Below are positions 1-8,074 of a DNA stretch of 64,000 nt, in pieces. A program made the translations under genes and the position numbers. Under the pieces are notes generated by a model that saw nothing but the letters and a program-made list of their open reading frames with translations, did not search any database and was not told the DNA's origin. Source of the stretch: Candidatus Cottocaccamicrobium excrementipullorum (GTDB lineage: Bacteria > Bacillota > Clostridia > Lachnospirales > Lachnospiraceae); contig DVFL01000005.1 in the NCBI GenBank assembly GCA_018713255.1, positions 1 to 64,000 of the forward strand, read 5' to 3'. Within the stretch, counting starts at the first letter, position 1; every line of letters begins with the position of its first letter.

Positions 1-12
1 GCCGTGCAGCAC

Positions 13-54
13 AAAAAAGCAGGAGATACGCTCCTTGCGGAACGATCTCCTGCT
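13..54 (-). terminator. Rho-independent terminator after rpsI
   Basis: Ten-base inverted repeat (18-27 with 45-54, AGCAGGAGAT/ATCTCCTGCT) followed on the minus strand by a run of six T. It lies about 160 bases beyond the rpsI stop and should end the ecfA1-to-rpsI transcript. The 55-215 interval holds nothing else I recognise. Confidence 0.8.
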
Positions 55-215
55 TCATAAGGCTTTTGTTTTCGCTTGCGATTCTTGTTCCTTGTGTGCT
101 CCTTGCTTGCTCCTTACGAAGCAAAACGGAATACTTTCGAGGAACTCTCACAACTCCAAAAACGTCCAATTTCCTGCAAAACAGCGTCCAAAGACGTACT
201 GAGAAGCAGTGGAAA

Positions 216-605
216 TTATCTCTTGGAGAACTGAGGAGCGCGACGTGCAGCCTTTAAGCCGTACTTCTTTCTTTCTTTCATTCTCGGGTCTCTGGTTAAG
301 AAGCCAGCCTTCTTTAATACAGGACGGAAATCAGCGTCTGCCTGCAGCAGAGCACGAGAAATTCCGTGACGGATAGCGCCTGCCTGACCAGAGAAGCCGC
401 CGCCGTGAACGTTAACTAATACATCGAACTTATCTGTGGTCTCGGTTGCAACCATAGGCTGACGAACCGTAGCCTTTAAGGTCTCTAATCCTAAATACTC
501 ATCAATATCTCTCTTGTTGATGGTAATCTTTCCGGTGCCGGGTACTAAATATACTCTAGCGATAGATTTTTTTCTTCTGCCTGTTCCGTAAAACTTGGTA
601 GCCAT
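216..605 (-). CDS. rpsI: 30S ribosomal protein S9
   Basis: S9 of the small subunit, 129 aa, the normal length. The N-terminus starts [18 protein letters not shown] and the C-terminus is the basic tail ending in SKR that reaches the P-site tRNA in bacterial ribosomes (family knowledge). An RBS (AGGAGG-like) precedes the ATG. It follows rplM by 28 bases, the universal L13-S9 pair, and is last in its operon before the terminator at 13-54. Confidence 0.98.
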   Translation of the reverse strand: MATKFYGTGRRKKSIARVYLVPGTGKITINKRDIDEYLGLETLKATVRQPMVATETTDKFDVLVNVHGGGFSGQAGAIRHGISRALLQADADFRPVLKKAGFLTRDPRMKERKKYGLKAARRAPQFSKR

Positions 606-633
606 GAATTCTTCCTCCTTCCAAATCTCTCAA

Positions 634-1062
634 TTAAAACGTTAACACTTCTGGTTTCTGTGCAGCCTGCTGATGATCTGGGCCAGCGTACACATGAAGC
701 TTATTAATCATGCTTCTTCCCAGAGGTCCCTTTGGAAGCATTCCCTTTACCGCTAACTCAACAACCTTCTCCGGCTTCTTCGCCATCATCTCACGTAAGG
801 TGGTCTCTTTCATGCCGCCTACGTAATCGGAGTGATTGTAATAAATCTTCTGATCTAATTTCTTTCCAGTTACCTTTACATGTTCTGCGTTTACGATAAT
901 TACATAATCGCCGCAATCCATATGAGGGGTGAAAATCGGCTTGTTCTTACCTCTTAAAACCTTGGCTACTTCAGAAGCCAGACGGCCTAATGTATATCCG
1001 GTAGCATCCACTACGTACCATTTTCTTTCAATTGTCGCTGGACTGGCCATAAAACTCTTCAT
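634..1062 (-). CDS. rplM: 50S ribosomal protein L13
   Basis: L13, an early-assembling large-subunit protein, 142 aa. The core begins with [16 protein letters not shown] and contains [10 protein letters not shown]-type sequence near residues 107-117 (here [12 protein letters not shown]). The first ATG is chosen because AGGAGG sits seven bases upstream; an internal ATG four codons later has no such site. A perfect promoter at 1167-1195 gives rplM-rpsI its own transcription start in addition to read-through from truA. Confidence 0.98.
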   Translation of the reverse strand: MKSFMASPATIERKWYVVDATGYTLGRLASEVAKVLRGKNKPIFTPHMDCGDYVIIVNAEHVKVTGKKLDQKIYYNHSDYVGGMKETTLREMMAKKPEKVVELAVKGMLPKGPLGRSMINKLHVYAGPDHQQAAQKPEVLTF

Positions 1063-1160
1063 GGTTTAACCTCCTGTGAAAATCCAATTCATCACTTTCT
1101 ATCGTTCTCAAAAGATGCTCTCCGGGGCATTGGTAAGCAAACTTTTGCCTAACGTCACAG
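1063..1160 (-). promoter_or_regulatory. 5' leader of rplM-rpsI mRNA, candidate L13 leader
   Basis: About 97 nt lie between the predicted transcription start (near 1160) and the rplM ATG. Two small hairpins are visible on the minus strand: GCAAA/TTTGC and ATGC/GCAT around CCCGGAGA. Autoregulatory L13 leaders are known in Firmicutes; that this is one is an inference from position and fold only. Confidence 0.4.
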
Positions 1161-1166
1161 TTAATA

Positions 1167-1195
1167 ATTATATAATATTGAAAAATACGTGTCAA
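1167..1195 (-). promoter_or_regulatory. Consensus sigma-A promoter for rplM-rpsI
   Basis: On the minus strand TTGACA (1190-1195), exactly 17 bases, then TATAAT (1167-1172): a full match to the housekeeping consensus. It lies just past the truA stop, so ribosomal genes here are driven independently of ecf-truA. Confidence 0.9.
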
Positions 1196-1211
1196 GCCTT
1201 TTTTCTCTGTT

Positions 1212-2708
1212 TTATCCATTTATTCGTCCAAACTCCAGAGGAACTGCCTCAAACCATTCTGTTCCTGAAGGATATGGAGTAAATCCAGAGGACGTATAAA
1301 GCTGAAAAGCCGCCTGATTAGAATCTGCCGTCAGCAGAGCCACCTGGCTTAATCCCCAGGCCTTTGCCGCATGTTCAATGGCCTTAAGGCTGCTGCGGCC
1401 TAAGCCCTGACGCCAAAGGTCTTTTCGGATTCCCAAAAGGTCAATATACAGGCGATCCTTCTCCTCTTCTCTGCGCAAAACAGCGCCGCCTGCCTTCTCT
1501 TTCCCCCAGCGCAGCCAGAAAAATTCCAAGGCCTTTTCTTTCTCCTGTTTTATCACATTCAGATCATAAGCAGAAGAATTAGGCACTGCAAAAAAGATCT
1601 CATTCATCATCTGGCACCATTCCACTTCCTCTTCCCCAGAAAGAGGAAGTAACTGAATCTCTGTCTCCACACTGGACTCCTCTGCTTTTTTCTCCATTTC
1701 CCAGAACCGATATGGAGCCTTCAGCTGGCTGTAACCATACTGCTGCCCTTCTTTCAGACGTTGCTTCTCTGGTTCCTGGTCTGTCAGGCATACAGTATCT
1801 GCCCCGTTGCGGAAAGCCTGGCGAAGAACCCGATGCACCAAGGAGGAAAATTCCTCATCTCTGCACCGTTGAATCAGGAGATAGGCTTTTTTCTTTTCCG
1901 GGATTTCCGTCTGAATCAAACGATAAGACCAGTCCTTATTCTCTCCTTTTATCTCAGGCCGCAGCTGCTCTTCATAATCCAGACGGATTAAGGTGAGTCC
2001 CTTTGCAGGAAGGGTAGGTCCCGCCGCCTGCCGGTTTCTCGCCTCCAGAATTTCCTCTACCTTCTCCGGAGGATAAAGACCAGTTCCCACCCGCAGAAGT
2101 GTTCCGGCAATAATCCTTACCATATTATAGAGAAAACCGCTCCCGGTAATTCGGATCACCACCACATCGTCTTCTCCGCGGCTGACGTCAAGACTGTAAA
2201 TTGTCCGCACGGTATCCTCTACCTGGGTCCGCACAGTACAAAAGCTCTTAAAATCATGCTCCCCCACAAGATATGCCGCTCCTTGACGCATCTTTTCGAT
2301 ATCAATGGGGAAATAGCAAAAATAAGTATACAGACGCTTCACCGGCATTTCCATTCTCCGGTTTAAAATCTTGTATTCATAAGTTTTTACACAATTCTGC
2401 TTCCGCGGATGCCAATCTAAGGGCACCTGACAGGAGGACTGAATGCGAATATCCTCCGGCAGTCTTTGATTTAAGGCATAAGAAATCTTATCTGCCGGCA
2501 TCCGGTTTTCAGTATCAAAAACCGCCACATTTCCCATGGCGTGAACTCCTGAATCCGTGCGGCTGGCTCCGATTACTGCCACGGTTTCTCCCAGCAGCTG
2601 AGACAAGGTCTGGTTCAGCACTTCTTCAATCGACACACCATTATTTTGAAACTGCCAGCCATGATAATTGGTTCCATCATAGGCTACCACTAATTTTACG
2701 CGCTTCAT
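1212..2708 (-). CDS. truA: tRNA pseudouridine(38-40) synthase TruA fused to a GNAT acetyltransferase domain
   Basis: Residues 1-245 are a complete TruA, which makes pseudouridine at positions 38-40 of the tRNA anticodon arm. It has the RTDSGVHA signature with the catalytic aspartate at D52, the GSGFLYNMVR motif near 189-198, and the usual end around KGLTLIRLDY. TruA normally stops there (about 245 aa). This ORF runs on without interruption to 498 aa. Residues 360-490 look like a GNAT acetyltransferase: a beta strand YIDLLGI, then RQGLGR (433-438) as the acetyl-CoA pyrophosphate loop, and a late NQAAFQLYTSSGF motif. Residues 255-340 resemble a degenerate second half. The gene is 16 bases downstream of ecfT in the usual ecfT-truA-rplM order. 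The TruA function is secure; the substrate of the GNAT part is unknown. Confidence 0.93.
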   Translation of the reverse strand: MKRVKLVVAYDGTNYHGWQFQNNGVSIEEVLNQTLSQLLGETVAVIGASRTDSGVHAMGNVAVFDTENRMPADKISYALNQRLPEDIRIQSSCQVPLDWHPRKQNCVKTYEYKILNRRMEMPVKRLYTYFCYFPIDIEKMRQGAAYLVGEHDFKSFCTVRTQVEDTVRTIYSLDVSRGEDDVVVIRITGSGFLYNMVRIIAGTLLRVGTGLYPPEKVEEILEARNRQAAGPTLPAKGLTLIRLDYEEQLRPEIKGENKDWSYRLIQTEIPEKKKAYLLIQRCRDEEFSSLVHRVLRQAFRNGADTVCLTDQEPEKQRLKEGQQYGYSQLKAPYRFWEMEKKAEESSVETEIQLLPLSGEEEVEWCQMMNEIFFAVPNSSAYDLNVIKQEKEKALEFFWLRWGKEKAGGAVLRREEEKDRLYIDLLGIRKDLWRQGLGRSSLKAIEHAAKAWGLSQVALLTADSNQAAFQLYTSSGFTPYPSGTEWFEAVPLEFGRING

Positions 2709-2724
2709 CTTCTTGTCCTTTCTA

Positions 2725-3525
2725 TCAAAGCAGGCAGCGGATCCCGATCATTCCTGCCAGATACAAAAGCTCAAGTCCATAGGCCGCCCGGTCTCTTCCT
2801 GCATAGTGAAGAGGCTTCATCTTCGTTCTTCCATCGCCTCCCCGATAGCATCTCGCCTCCATCGCCATTGCCAAATCCGTTGCCCGGCGGAAAGCAGAAA
2901 TAAACAACGGCACCAGAAGAGGCACCATGGCTTTGGCCTTCTGAATCAGATTTCCGCTGTCAAAATCTGCTCCTCTAGCCATCTGTGCTTTCATGATCTT
3001 ATCGGTTTCTTCTACCAAAATAGGAATAAAACGCAGTGCAATGGACATCATCATGGAAATCTCGTGAACTGGAACATGCAGCTTTTCCAGAAATCCCAAG
3101 CTTTTCTCCAAGCCGTCGGTGAGTTCATTTGGCGTAGTCGTCAAGGTCATAATGGTGGACCCCAGTACCAGGTAAATCAGCCGCACTGCCATAAAAACAG
3201 CCGTTCTCAACCCCTCCCAGGTAATCCGAAAAATCCAAATCTGAACCAGCACCCTGCCCTCTGTAAGGAATAAGTTAAAGCTGACACTAATCAGCAAAAG
3301 GAAAAGCACCGCCTTTAAGCCTCGAACCATAAACGAAAATGGGACCTTAGTAAGGCGAATTACGAAAGCCAGCCATAAAGTAGCCAGGGCATAAGCCCAG
3401 ATATTATCCGCCACAAACAGCGAAATAATAAACACTAACGTGCCAAACAGCTTTGTTCTGGGATCAAGACGGTGCACCGCCGAATCCACAGGATAATATT
3501 GTCCAATTGTAATTTCTCGCAGCAT
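2725..3525 (-). CDS. ecfT: Energy-coupling factor transporter transmembrane subunit EcfT
   Basis: The integral-membrane coupling subunit of a group II ECF vitamin importer, which links substrate-binding S components to the EcfA1/A2 ATPases. It is 266 aa with several hydrophobic segments (about residues 25-60, 65-85, 100-125, 235-260). The two cytoplasmic Ala-Arg motifs that contact the ATPases are visible: MARGADF near 163 and EARCYRGG near 204. It sits downstream of ecfA2 in the standard ecfA1-ecfA2-ecfT order. No S component is in this window, so the vitamin carried cannot be said. Confidence 0.95.
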   Translation of the reverse strand: MLREITIGQYYPVDSAVHRLDPRTKLFGTLVFIISLFVADNIWAYALATLWLAFVIRLTKVPFSFMVRGLKAVLFLLLISVSFNLFLTEGRVLVQIWIFRITWEGLRTAVFMAVRLIYLVLGSTIMTLTTTPNELTDGLEKSLGFLEKLHVPVHEISMMMSIALRFIPILVEETDKIMKAQMARGADFDSGNLIQKAKAMVPLLVPLFISAFRRATDLAMAMEARCYRGGDGRTKMKPLHYAGRDRAAYGLELLYLAGMIGIRCLL

Positions 3526-3554
3526 AAATTAACTCCTATCATTGCCGTCTCCGG

Positions 3555-4415
3555 TCAATGTTTCTGTAAGTTTGCATAAGCTTCCAAAATCCCGTCTCTA
3601 GCTTCCTCTACTGTGGTCAAGTCATCGGCAATCTTTACTCCATGCTCCCGCAGTTCATGCACCACATAAGTAATCTGCGGTGCAGCCAGACCGATTTTTT
3701 CTAATTCTTTATAATGTTTGAATACCTCCTTGGGCACATCATCGAAGATCTTTTCTCCATGATTCATCACGATCAGCCGCTGAGCATACCTGGCCATATC
3801 TTCCATACTATGAGAAACCAGAATAATGGTCATCCCCCGCTCACGGTGAAGAGCAGAAATTGTCCCCAAAATCTCATCTCTTCCTTTCGGATCCAGCCCG
3901 GCTGTAGGTTCATCCAGAATCAGCACCTCCGGCTCCATGGCCAGCACTCCGGCAATCGCTGCCCGCCGCTTTTGTCCGCCTGACAATTCAAAGGGCGACT
4001 GGCGATAAAAGCTTTCATCCAATCCCACCAATTCCAGAGCCTTTCTGGCCCGCCGTTCAATCTCATCCTTATCCAGCCCCAGATTCTTAGGCCCGAAACA
4101 TACGTCCGTAAATACGTCCACTTCAAACAGCTGATATTCCGGATACTGGAATACCAGTCCTACCTTGCTCCGCAGACTTTTCCGGTCATAACCATCTCCG
4201 AAAATATCTTCATCGTTGTAATAAACCGTCCCTTTGGTAGGCTTAAGCAGGCCGTTTAAATGCTGAATCAGCGTTGACTTTCCTGAACCGGTATGACCGA
4301 TAAGTCCCACAAACTCTCCCTGTTCTATGGTAAAATTCACATCCTTAAGAGCATACTGGCTGAATGCTGTTCCTTCTCCATAAATATAATGCAGATGCTC
4401 AACTCTGATCGACAT
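3555..4415 (-). CDS. ecfA2: ECF transporter ATP-binding subunit EcfA2
   Basis: ABC ATPase of the ECF module, 286 aa. Walker A is GHTGSGKST (about 40-48), the signature is ELSGGQKRR (about 143-151), Walker B is VLILDEPTAGLDP, and the switch histidine is in LVSHSMED. Its first 17 bases overlap the end of ecfA1, which argues for translational coupling of the two unlike ATPases that form the heterodimer. Confidence 0.95.
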   Translation of the reverse strand: MSIRVEHLHYIYGEGTAFSQYALKDVNFTIEQGEFVGLIGHTGSGKSTLIQHLNGLLKPTKGTVYYNDEDIFGDGYDRKSLRSKVGLVFQYPEYQLFEVDVFTDVCFGPKNLGLDKDEIERRARKALELVGLDESFYRQSPFELSGGQKRRAAIAGVLAMEPEVLILDEPTAGLDPKGRDEILGTISALHRERGMTIILVSHSMEDMARYAQRLIVMNHGEKIFDDVPKEVFKHYKELEKIGLAAPQITYVVHELREHGVKIADDLTTVEEARDGILEAYANLQKH

Positions 4416-5298
4416 GGTTTTCGTCCTTCCTTTCCTGGCTGCCGCACCCCAACAGAGGGAGCAGGTTGTCCATCAGTTCCTTTCGGGTAAGAATCCCCTC
4501 CGGAAGATCCATTCCCGCCTTTCTCAGCTCATAGGCCAGCTCCGTCACCTGAGGCACATCCAGACGGTAGGCTTTCAAACGATCCACCTGAGAAAAAATT
4601 TCCCTGGGCGTGCCGTCCATCACGATTTTCCCATCATCCATCACAATCACCCGGTCTGCATGAACTACTTCCTCCATATAATGAGTAATCAGCAGAACTG
4701 TAATTCCCTCCCGGCGATTTAACGCCCGCACCGTGCGGATCACATCCTTCCGCCCATTAGGATCCAGCATGGCTGTGGGTTCATCAAGTACGATACACTG
4801 CGGCCGCATAGCCATTACTCCAGCAATGGCCACCCGCTGCTTCTGCCCTCCAGACAGCTTATTAGGAGACTTCAGGCGATAGGCGGTCATTCCTACGGCT
4901 TCCAGGCTTTCGTCCACCCGCTTCCAGATCTCCTCCGTAGGGACGCCAAGATTTTCTGGTCCAAATCCCACATCCTCCTCCACAATATTTCCAATAATCT
5001 GGTTATCTGGATTCTGGAACACCATTCCAGCAGTTTTCCGAATATCCCAGATATGAGAAGAATCTTGCGTATCCATTCCAGAAATCCATACCGTTCCTTC
5101 CGTAGGAAGGAGGATGCCGTTAATCTGTTTGGCAAAGGTTGATTTTCCCGATCCATTGTGTCCTAAAATAGCTACGAAGTCGCCCTTTTTGATATCCACA
5201 TCCATGTCATCAATCGCACGGTTGACTTCTTCTATATTATCCTCTTCATCCCTGCGGATATAATCAAAAATCAGCTTGCTTGCTTTTATAATTCCCAT
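4399..5298 (-). CDS. ecfA1: ECF transporter ATP-binding subunit EcfA1
   Basis: First gene of the ECF operon, 299 aa from the start chosen here. Walker A is GHNGSGKST, the signature is KLSGGQKQR, Walker B is CIVLDEPTAMLDP, and the switch histidine is in LITHYMEE. The ATG at 5296-5298 (MGIIKASK) is preferred over one two codons earlier, because GAGG is six bases from the former and abuts the latter. In most Firmicutes rplQ is directly upstream; here two wall-protein genes and two promoters intervene. Confidence 0.94.
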   Translation of the reverse strand: MGIIKASKLIFDYIRRDEEDNIEEVNRAIDDMDVDIKKGDFVAILGHNGSGKSTFAKQINGILLPTEGTVWISGMDTQDSSHIWDIRKTAGMVFQNPDNQIIGNIVEEDVGFGPENLGVPTEEIWKRVDESLEAVGMTAYRLKSPNKLSGGQKQRVAIAGVMAMRPQCIVLDEPTAMLDPNGRKDVIRTVRALNRREGITVLLITHYMEEVVHADRVIVMDDGKIVMDGTPREIFSQVDRLKAYRLDVPQVTELAYELRKAGMDLPEGILTRKELMDNLLPLLGCGSQERKDENHVDQS

Positions 5299-5346
5299 GT
5301 CCATCCTCGCTCATGTGCTTGTTCATCAGCTGCAATTCGTTTTATC

Positions 5347-5375
5347 ATTGTAGATGATTCTTCTGCATTAGTCAA
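5347..5375 (-). promoter_or_regulatory. Sigma-A promoter for the ecfA1-ecfA2-ecfT-truA operon
   Basis: Minus strand TTGACT (5370-5375), 17-base spacer, TACAAT (5347-5352), about 50 bases before the ecfA1 start and just after the terminator of the upstream wall-protein gene. Confidence 0.85.
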
Positions 5376-5382
5376 GAGATAG

Positions 5383-5414
5383 GAAAAAGGCGCCGCCAAA
5401 AAATGGCAGCGCCT
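5383..5414 (-). terminator. Terminator after second wall-binding-repeat gene
   Basis: Eleven-base stem (5388-5398 with 5404-5414, one mismatch, A-rich loop), followed on the minus strand by TTTTT. It isolates the two wall-protein genes from the ECF operon. Confidence 0.9.
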
Positions 5415-5440
5415 CCTGCTGATCTTCGTTTTATTTTCTC

Positions 5441-6517
5441 TTAAGCCGCAGGAATGTACTTCCCGTCGCTTCCCACCTGGTAAATTCCATCTACCAGAGT
5501 ATCCACCGCCATGGACCCGTCGGGATTCAGATAATACCACTCGCCTGGAGTAGACTGAATCCAGCCTGTCGCCATGGTTCCATCTGCATTAAAATAGTAC
5601 CACTTGCCATCTATCTGCTGCCACTCTGTAACCATATTGCCTTGTGCATCCATATAATACCAGACACCTGCAGCCGGATCCTGCACCCATCCGGTGGCGG
5701 CGTAGCCGTCTGCATTAAAGTAGTACCATTTCCCCATAATCATCAGCCACTGAGCCGCAGGATAGGTGCCGTCTTTCTTCCGGTATTTTCGGCCTTCCTG
5801 ATAATTCTCCCAGCGCCCGTTAATCTCTCCCATCACTTCCTGATTTACGGTTAATGTCTCGTCAGAAGGAGCATACTCTCCTGTAAGCAGATACTTTCGC
5901 TCTCCCGCATCTCTTCCCTTAGCCCGCACCTCATAATAATACGTTCCTTCCGAAGTAATATAATCGCCAAGATCAATGCTGCTGCTGGTGGAATCCACCG
6001 TTTGAATCAATGATCCGTCACGATAAAGGCGCAGCTCATACATGGTAGCATACTCCACTTTATCCCAGGTGGCGCGCGTTTTGTTCACGCTGCTCCAGCC
6101 TGCTTTCTCCGTCATCCCCAGCCGCACCACAGGAGTATAGCGGATCGTCACTTCCAGGACAGAAGGATCATCTTCATCCGCCTTGGCGCTGCGAAAATCT
6201 GCACCGCTTACACTGCATTTACTGCTGCTATAACTGTTCTCGAATTCTCTTCCTTCTGCAGTAATGGTAAGATAACCAAATACTGTTCTCCCCGGCTTCC
6301 AGTCCTCCACATCCTTGCTCCAGGTAATCTCCGACAGCTGACAGCTGGAGGGAGACACGGAAATTTCCGGTTCTGCAACCAAACCTTCTTCTTCCACATT
6401 CTTTACTGTAATCCGAAGATTGCTCACTGTACTGGCGCCATAAGCGGTAAATGCACCTGCTGTCAGCACCACCAGAGCTGCCAGCCCTGTTATCAATTTT
6501 CTCACTCCAAATCTCAT
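5441..6517 (-). CDS. Secreted cell-wall-binding-repeat protein
   Basis: 358 aa. A signal peptide is clear (residues 1-28: MRFGVRKL, a hydrophobic run, then AYGAS). Residues 30-225 form a beta-rich region with a fibronectin-like stretch (ATWDKVEYATMYELRLYRDG). Residues 235-350 are tandem choline-binding-type repeats of about 20 aa, each built on GKWYYFNADG and TGW motifs. Such repeats bind teichoic acid or other wall polymers noncovalently (family knowledge). There is no catalytic domain I can name. It is paralogous to the gene just upstream (same layout, related N-terminal region), and the 92-base gap has no obvious promoter, so the two are probably co-transcribed. Its position inside the ribosomal supercluster is unusual. 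Confidence 0.88.
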   Translation of the reverse strand: MRFGVRKLITGLAALVVLTAGAFTAYGASTVSNLRITVKNVEEEGLVAEPEISVSPSSCQLSEITWSKDVEDWKPGRTVFGYLTITAEGREFENSYSSSKCSVSGADFRSAKADEDDPSVLEVTIRYTPVVRLGMTEKAGWSSVNKTRATWDKVEYATMYELRLYRDGSLIQTVDSTSSSIDLGDYITSEGTYYYEVRAKGRDAGERKYLLTGEYAPSDETLTVNQEVMGEINGRWENYQEGRKYRKKDGTYPAAQWLMIMGKWYYFNADGYAATGWVQDPAAGVWYYMDAQGNMVTEWQQIDGKWYYFNADGTMATGWIQSTPGEWYYLNPDGSMAVDTLVDGIYQVGSDGKYIPAA

Positions 6518-6609
6518 CTCTCTCCTCCTGCTCTGTTCGCCGATTTGGTCCTTCGTTCAACAGGTCTTTCTCATACTTTCCCAGATATACAGTTCAGACG
6601 CATGGTTTG

Positions 6610-7842
6610 TTACTTAACCCACACACCATTTTCGTTGATTCGGAAGCCGTCAACATAAGTATTGACTGCCATAATCCCTGTTCCCGGATAAAAATAATAC
6701 CAGCTTCCTCCCACTTCCAGCCAGCCTTCAGCCCGCACGCCTTCTTCATTTAAATAATAATAAGCGCCGTCCTGAAGCAGCCAGTGGTTTTTCACCAGAA
6801 TGCCTTCATACTGGTCCGGCGTTGGATTCAAATAGTAAAATGCATTGCCTGCCTGAACCCATCCCGTTACCATCGCGCCGGAGGCATCCAAATAATAGGT
6901 GTATCCGTTTCTGTTCTGCCAGCCGGTAAGCATCCAGCCATCTGCATCGAACAGATACCATTTCCCATTCCAGGAAAGCCATCCATCTCTGGGGTAGGTG
7001 CCGTCTGGATACCGAAAATACCATCTGTCTCCGCTTTGAATCCAGCCTACATTTGTGGTCCCTCCAGAGGGAGTAATCCCCTCCTGACGTCCGGTGCCGT
7101 CAGATACATCTTCCTGGGCCACATACACTTCATCAGAAACCGCCCAGTCGCTCCGCTCTCCGTATCCATGAGAGTCTTCCGGGATGCATCTTACCTTAAA
7201 ATAATACCGGCCGGCTTTTGTCATATAAGGATAGAAATCATAGCTGGTAGCAGATGTCTCCGTCTTATACACCTGACTGTTTCCCCGATACAATGCCACT
7301 TCATAATATCCAGAATCAGAGGCCCGGCTGTCCATTCGCCATCTGGCCTTCCCATATCCAGACCCAGACCAGTAAGCCTCTTCCGGCATATCGTATTCTC
7401 CCTTGATGGGATTAAGCTCCAGCGTAACGACCAGATTGCCGCCGCTGGTAGATGCAGAAATGAAGGTTCCGCCATTGATCTTAACATTGCTGGAGTAATA
7501 TCCTCCCCGGAATCTCCGCGAATCGGGATCGGTTGGTTCCAGCCAAACTTTCATCCTCGGCGTATCTCCCACCTTAAGGTTCCGGCTGCTGGAGGTAACC
7601 CACTGGGCCCGGTATATATCATAGTAACTGCTGCTCTCATAAACATAGGCACAATCAGATGCATTTCTGTCCCCAATCTCAATGTCCGGCAGGGAATCTC
7701 CCGCTTCAAAATCATTTAATCCAACTCTAAGCGATACCGAACTGATCGCTGAAGCTGCTCCATAAGAAACAGCAGGCGTCATCAAAGTACTAAGCAGAAT
7801 CATGCTCAGGAGACTTCCCAGGATTCGTTTTGCCTTCTTCAT
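6610..7842 (-). CDS. Secreted cell-wall-binding-repeat protein, paralog of the next gene
   Basis: 410 aa. Signal peptide 1-30 (MKKAKRILG, hydrophobic run, SYGAAS). Residues 32-240 are a beta-rich region containing a fibronectin-like segment (KARWRMDSRASDSGYYEVALYR). Residues 265-405 carry about six choline-binding-type repeats (for example GKWYLFDADGWMLTGW). Layout and sequence match the neighbour at 5441-6517, so this is a tandem duplication. No enzyme domain is visible; a structural or adhesive wall role is likely but unproven. GGGGGAG precedes the ATG, and a promoter lies at 7875-7904. Confidence 0.88.
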   Translation of the reverse strand: MKKAKRILGSLLSMILLSTLMTPAVSYGAASAISSVSLRVGLNDFEAGDSLPDIEIGDRNASDCAYVYESSSYYDIYRAQWVTSSSRNLKVGDTPRMKVWLEPTDPDSRRFRGGYYSSNVKINGGTFISASTSGGNLVVTLELNPIKGEYDMPEEAYWSGSGYGKARWRMDSRASDSGYYEVALYRGNSQVYKTETSATSYDFYPYMTKAGRYYFKVRCIPEDSHGYGERSDWAVSDEVYVAQEDVSDGTGRQEGITPSGGTTNVGWIQSGDRWYFRYPDGTYPRDGWLSWNGKWYLFDADGWMLTGWQNRNGYTYYLDASGAMVTGWVQAGNAFYYLNPTPDQYEGILVKNHWLLQDGAYYYLNEEGVRAEGWLEVGGSWYYFYPGTGIMAVNTYVDGFRINENGVWVK

Positions 7843-7874
7843 CTTATCTCCCCCTTACTTTTGTGGATAACTTT

Positions 7875-7904
7875 ATTATAGTCAATCTTTTCTGCGATCG
7901 TCAA
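7875..7904 (-). promoter_or_regulatory. Promoter of the wall-binding-repeat gene pair
   Basis: Minus strand TTGACG (7899-7904), 18-base spacer, TATAAT (7875-7880), about 33 bases upstream of the 410-aa gene's start. Confidence 0.75.
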
Positions 7905-7990
7905 CTTACAATATTCTGTCATTTATTTAAAGTTATCGCACAACTCAGCAGGGAAGAAAGGAGAACTGATTCAGCCATAAAACAGGAAAC

Positions 7991-8031
7991 AAAAAACTGC
8001 CTTATCATCAATCTCATGATAAAGCAGTTTT
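7991..8031 (-). terminator. Terminator after rplQ (end of the alpha operon)
   Basis: Sixteen-base arms AAAACTGCYTTATCAT (7993-8008 with 8016-8031, one G-T pair) with T runs on both strands, minus-strand run at 7991-7996. It closes the rpmJ-to-rplQ transcript before the wall-protein genes. Confidence 0.9.
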
Positions 8032-8074
8032 GTGTTTATTCTGTGAATAAAAGGCCAGCTTGAAGGATTTCTAA

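Noticed and set aside
2273-2782. Plus-strand ORF opposite truA
   Set aside because: TruA on the minus strand is certain; the ORF has no RBS or recognisable domain.
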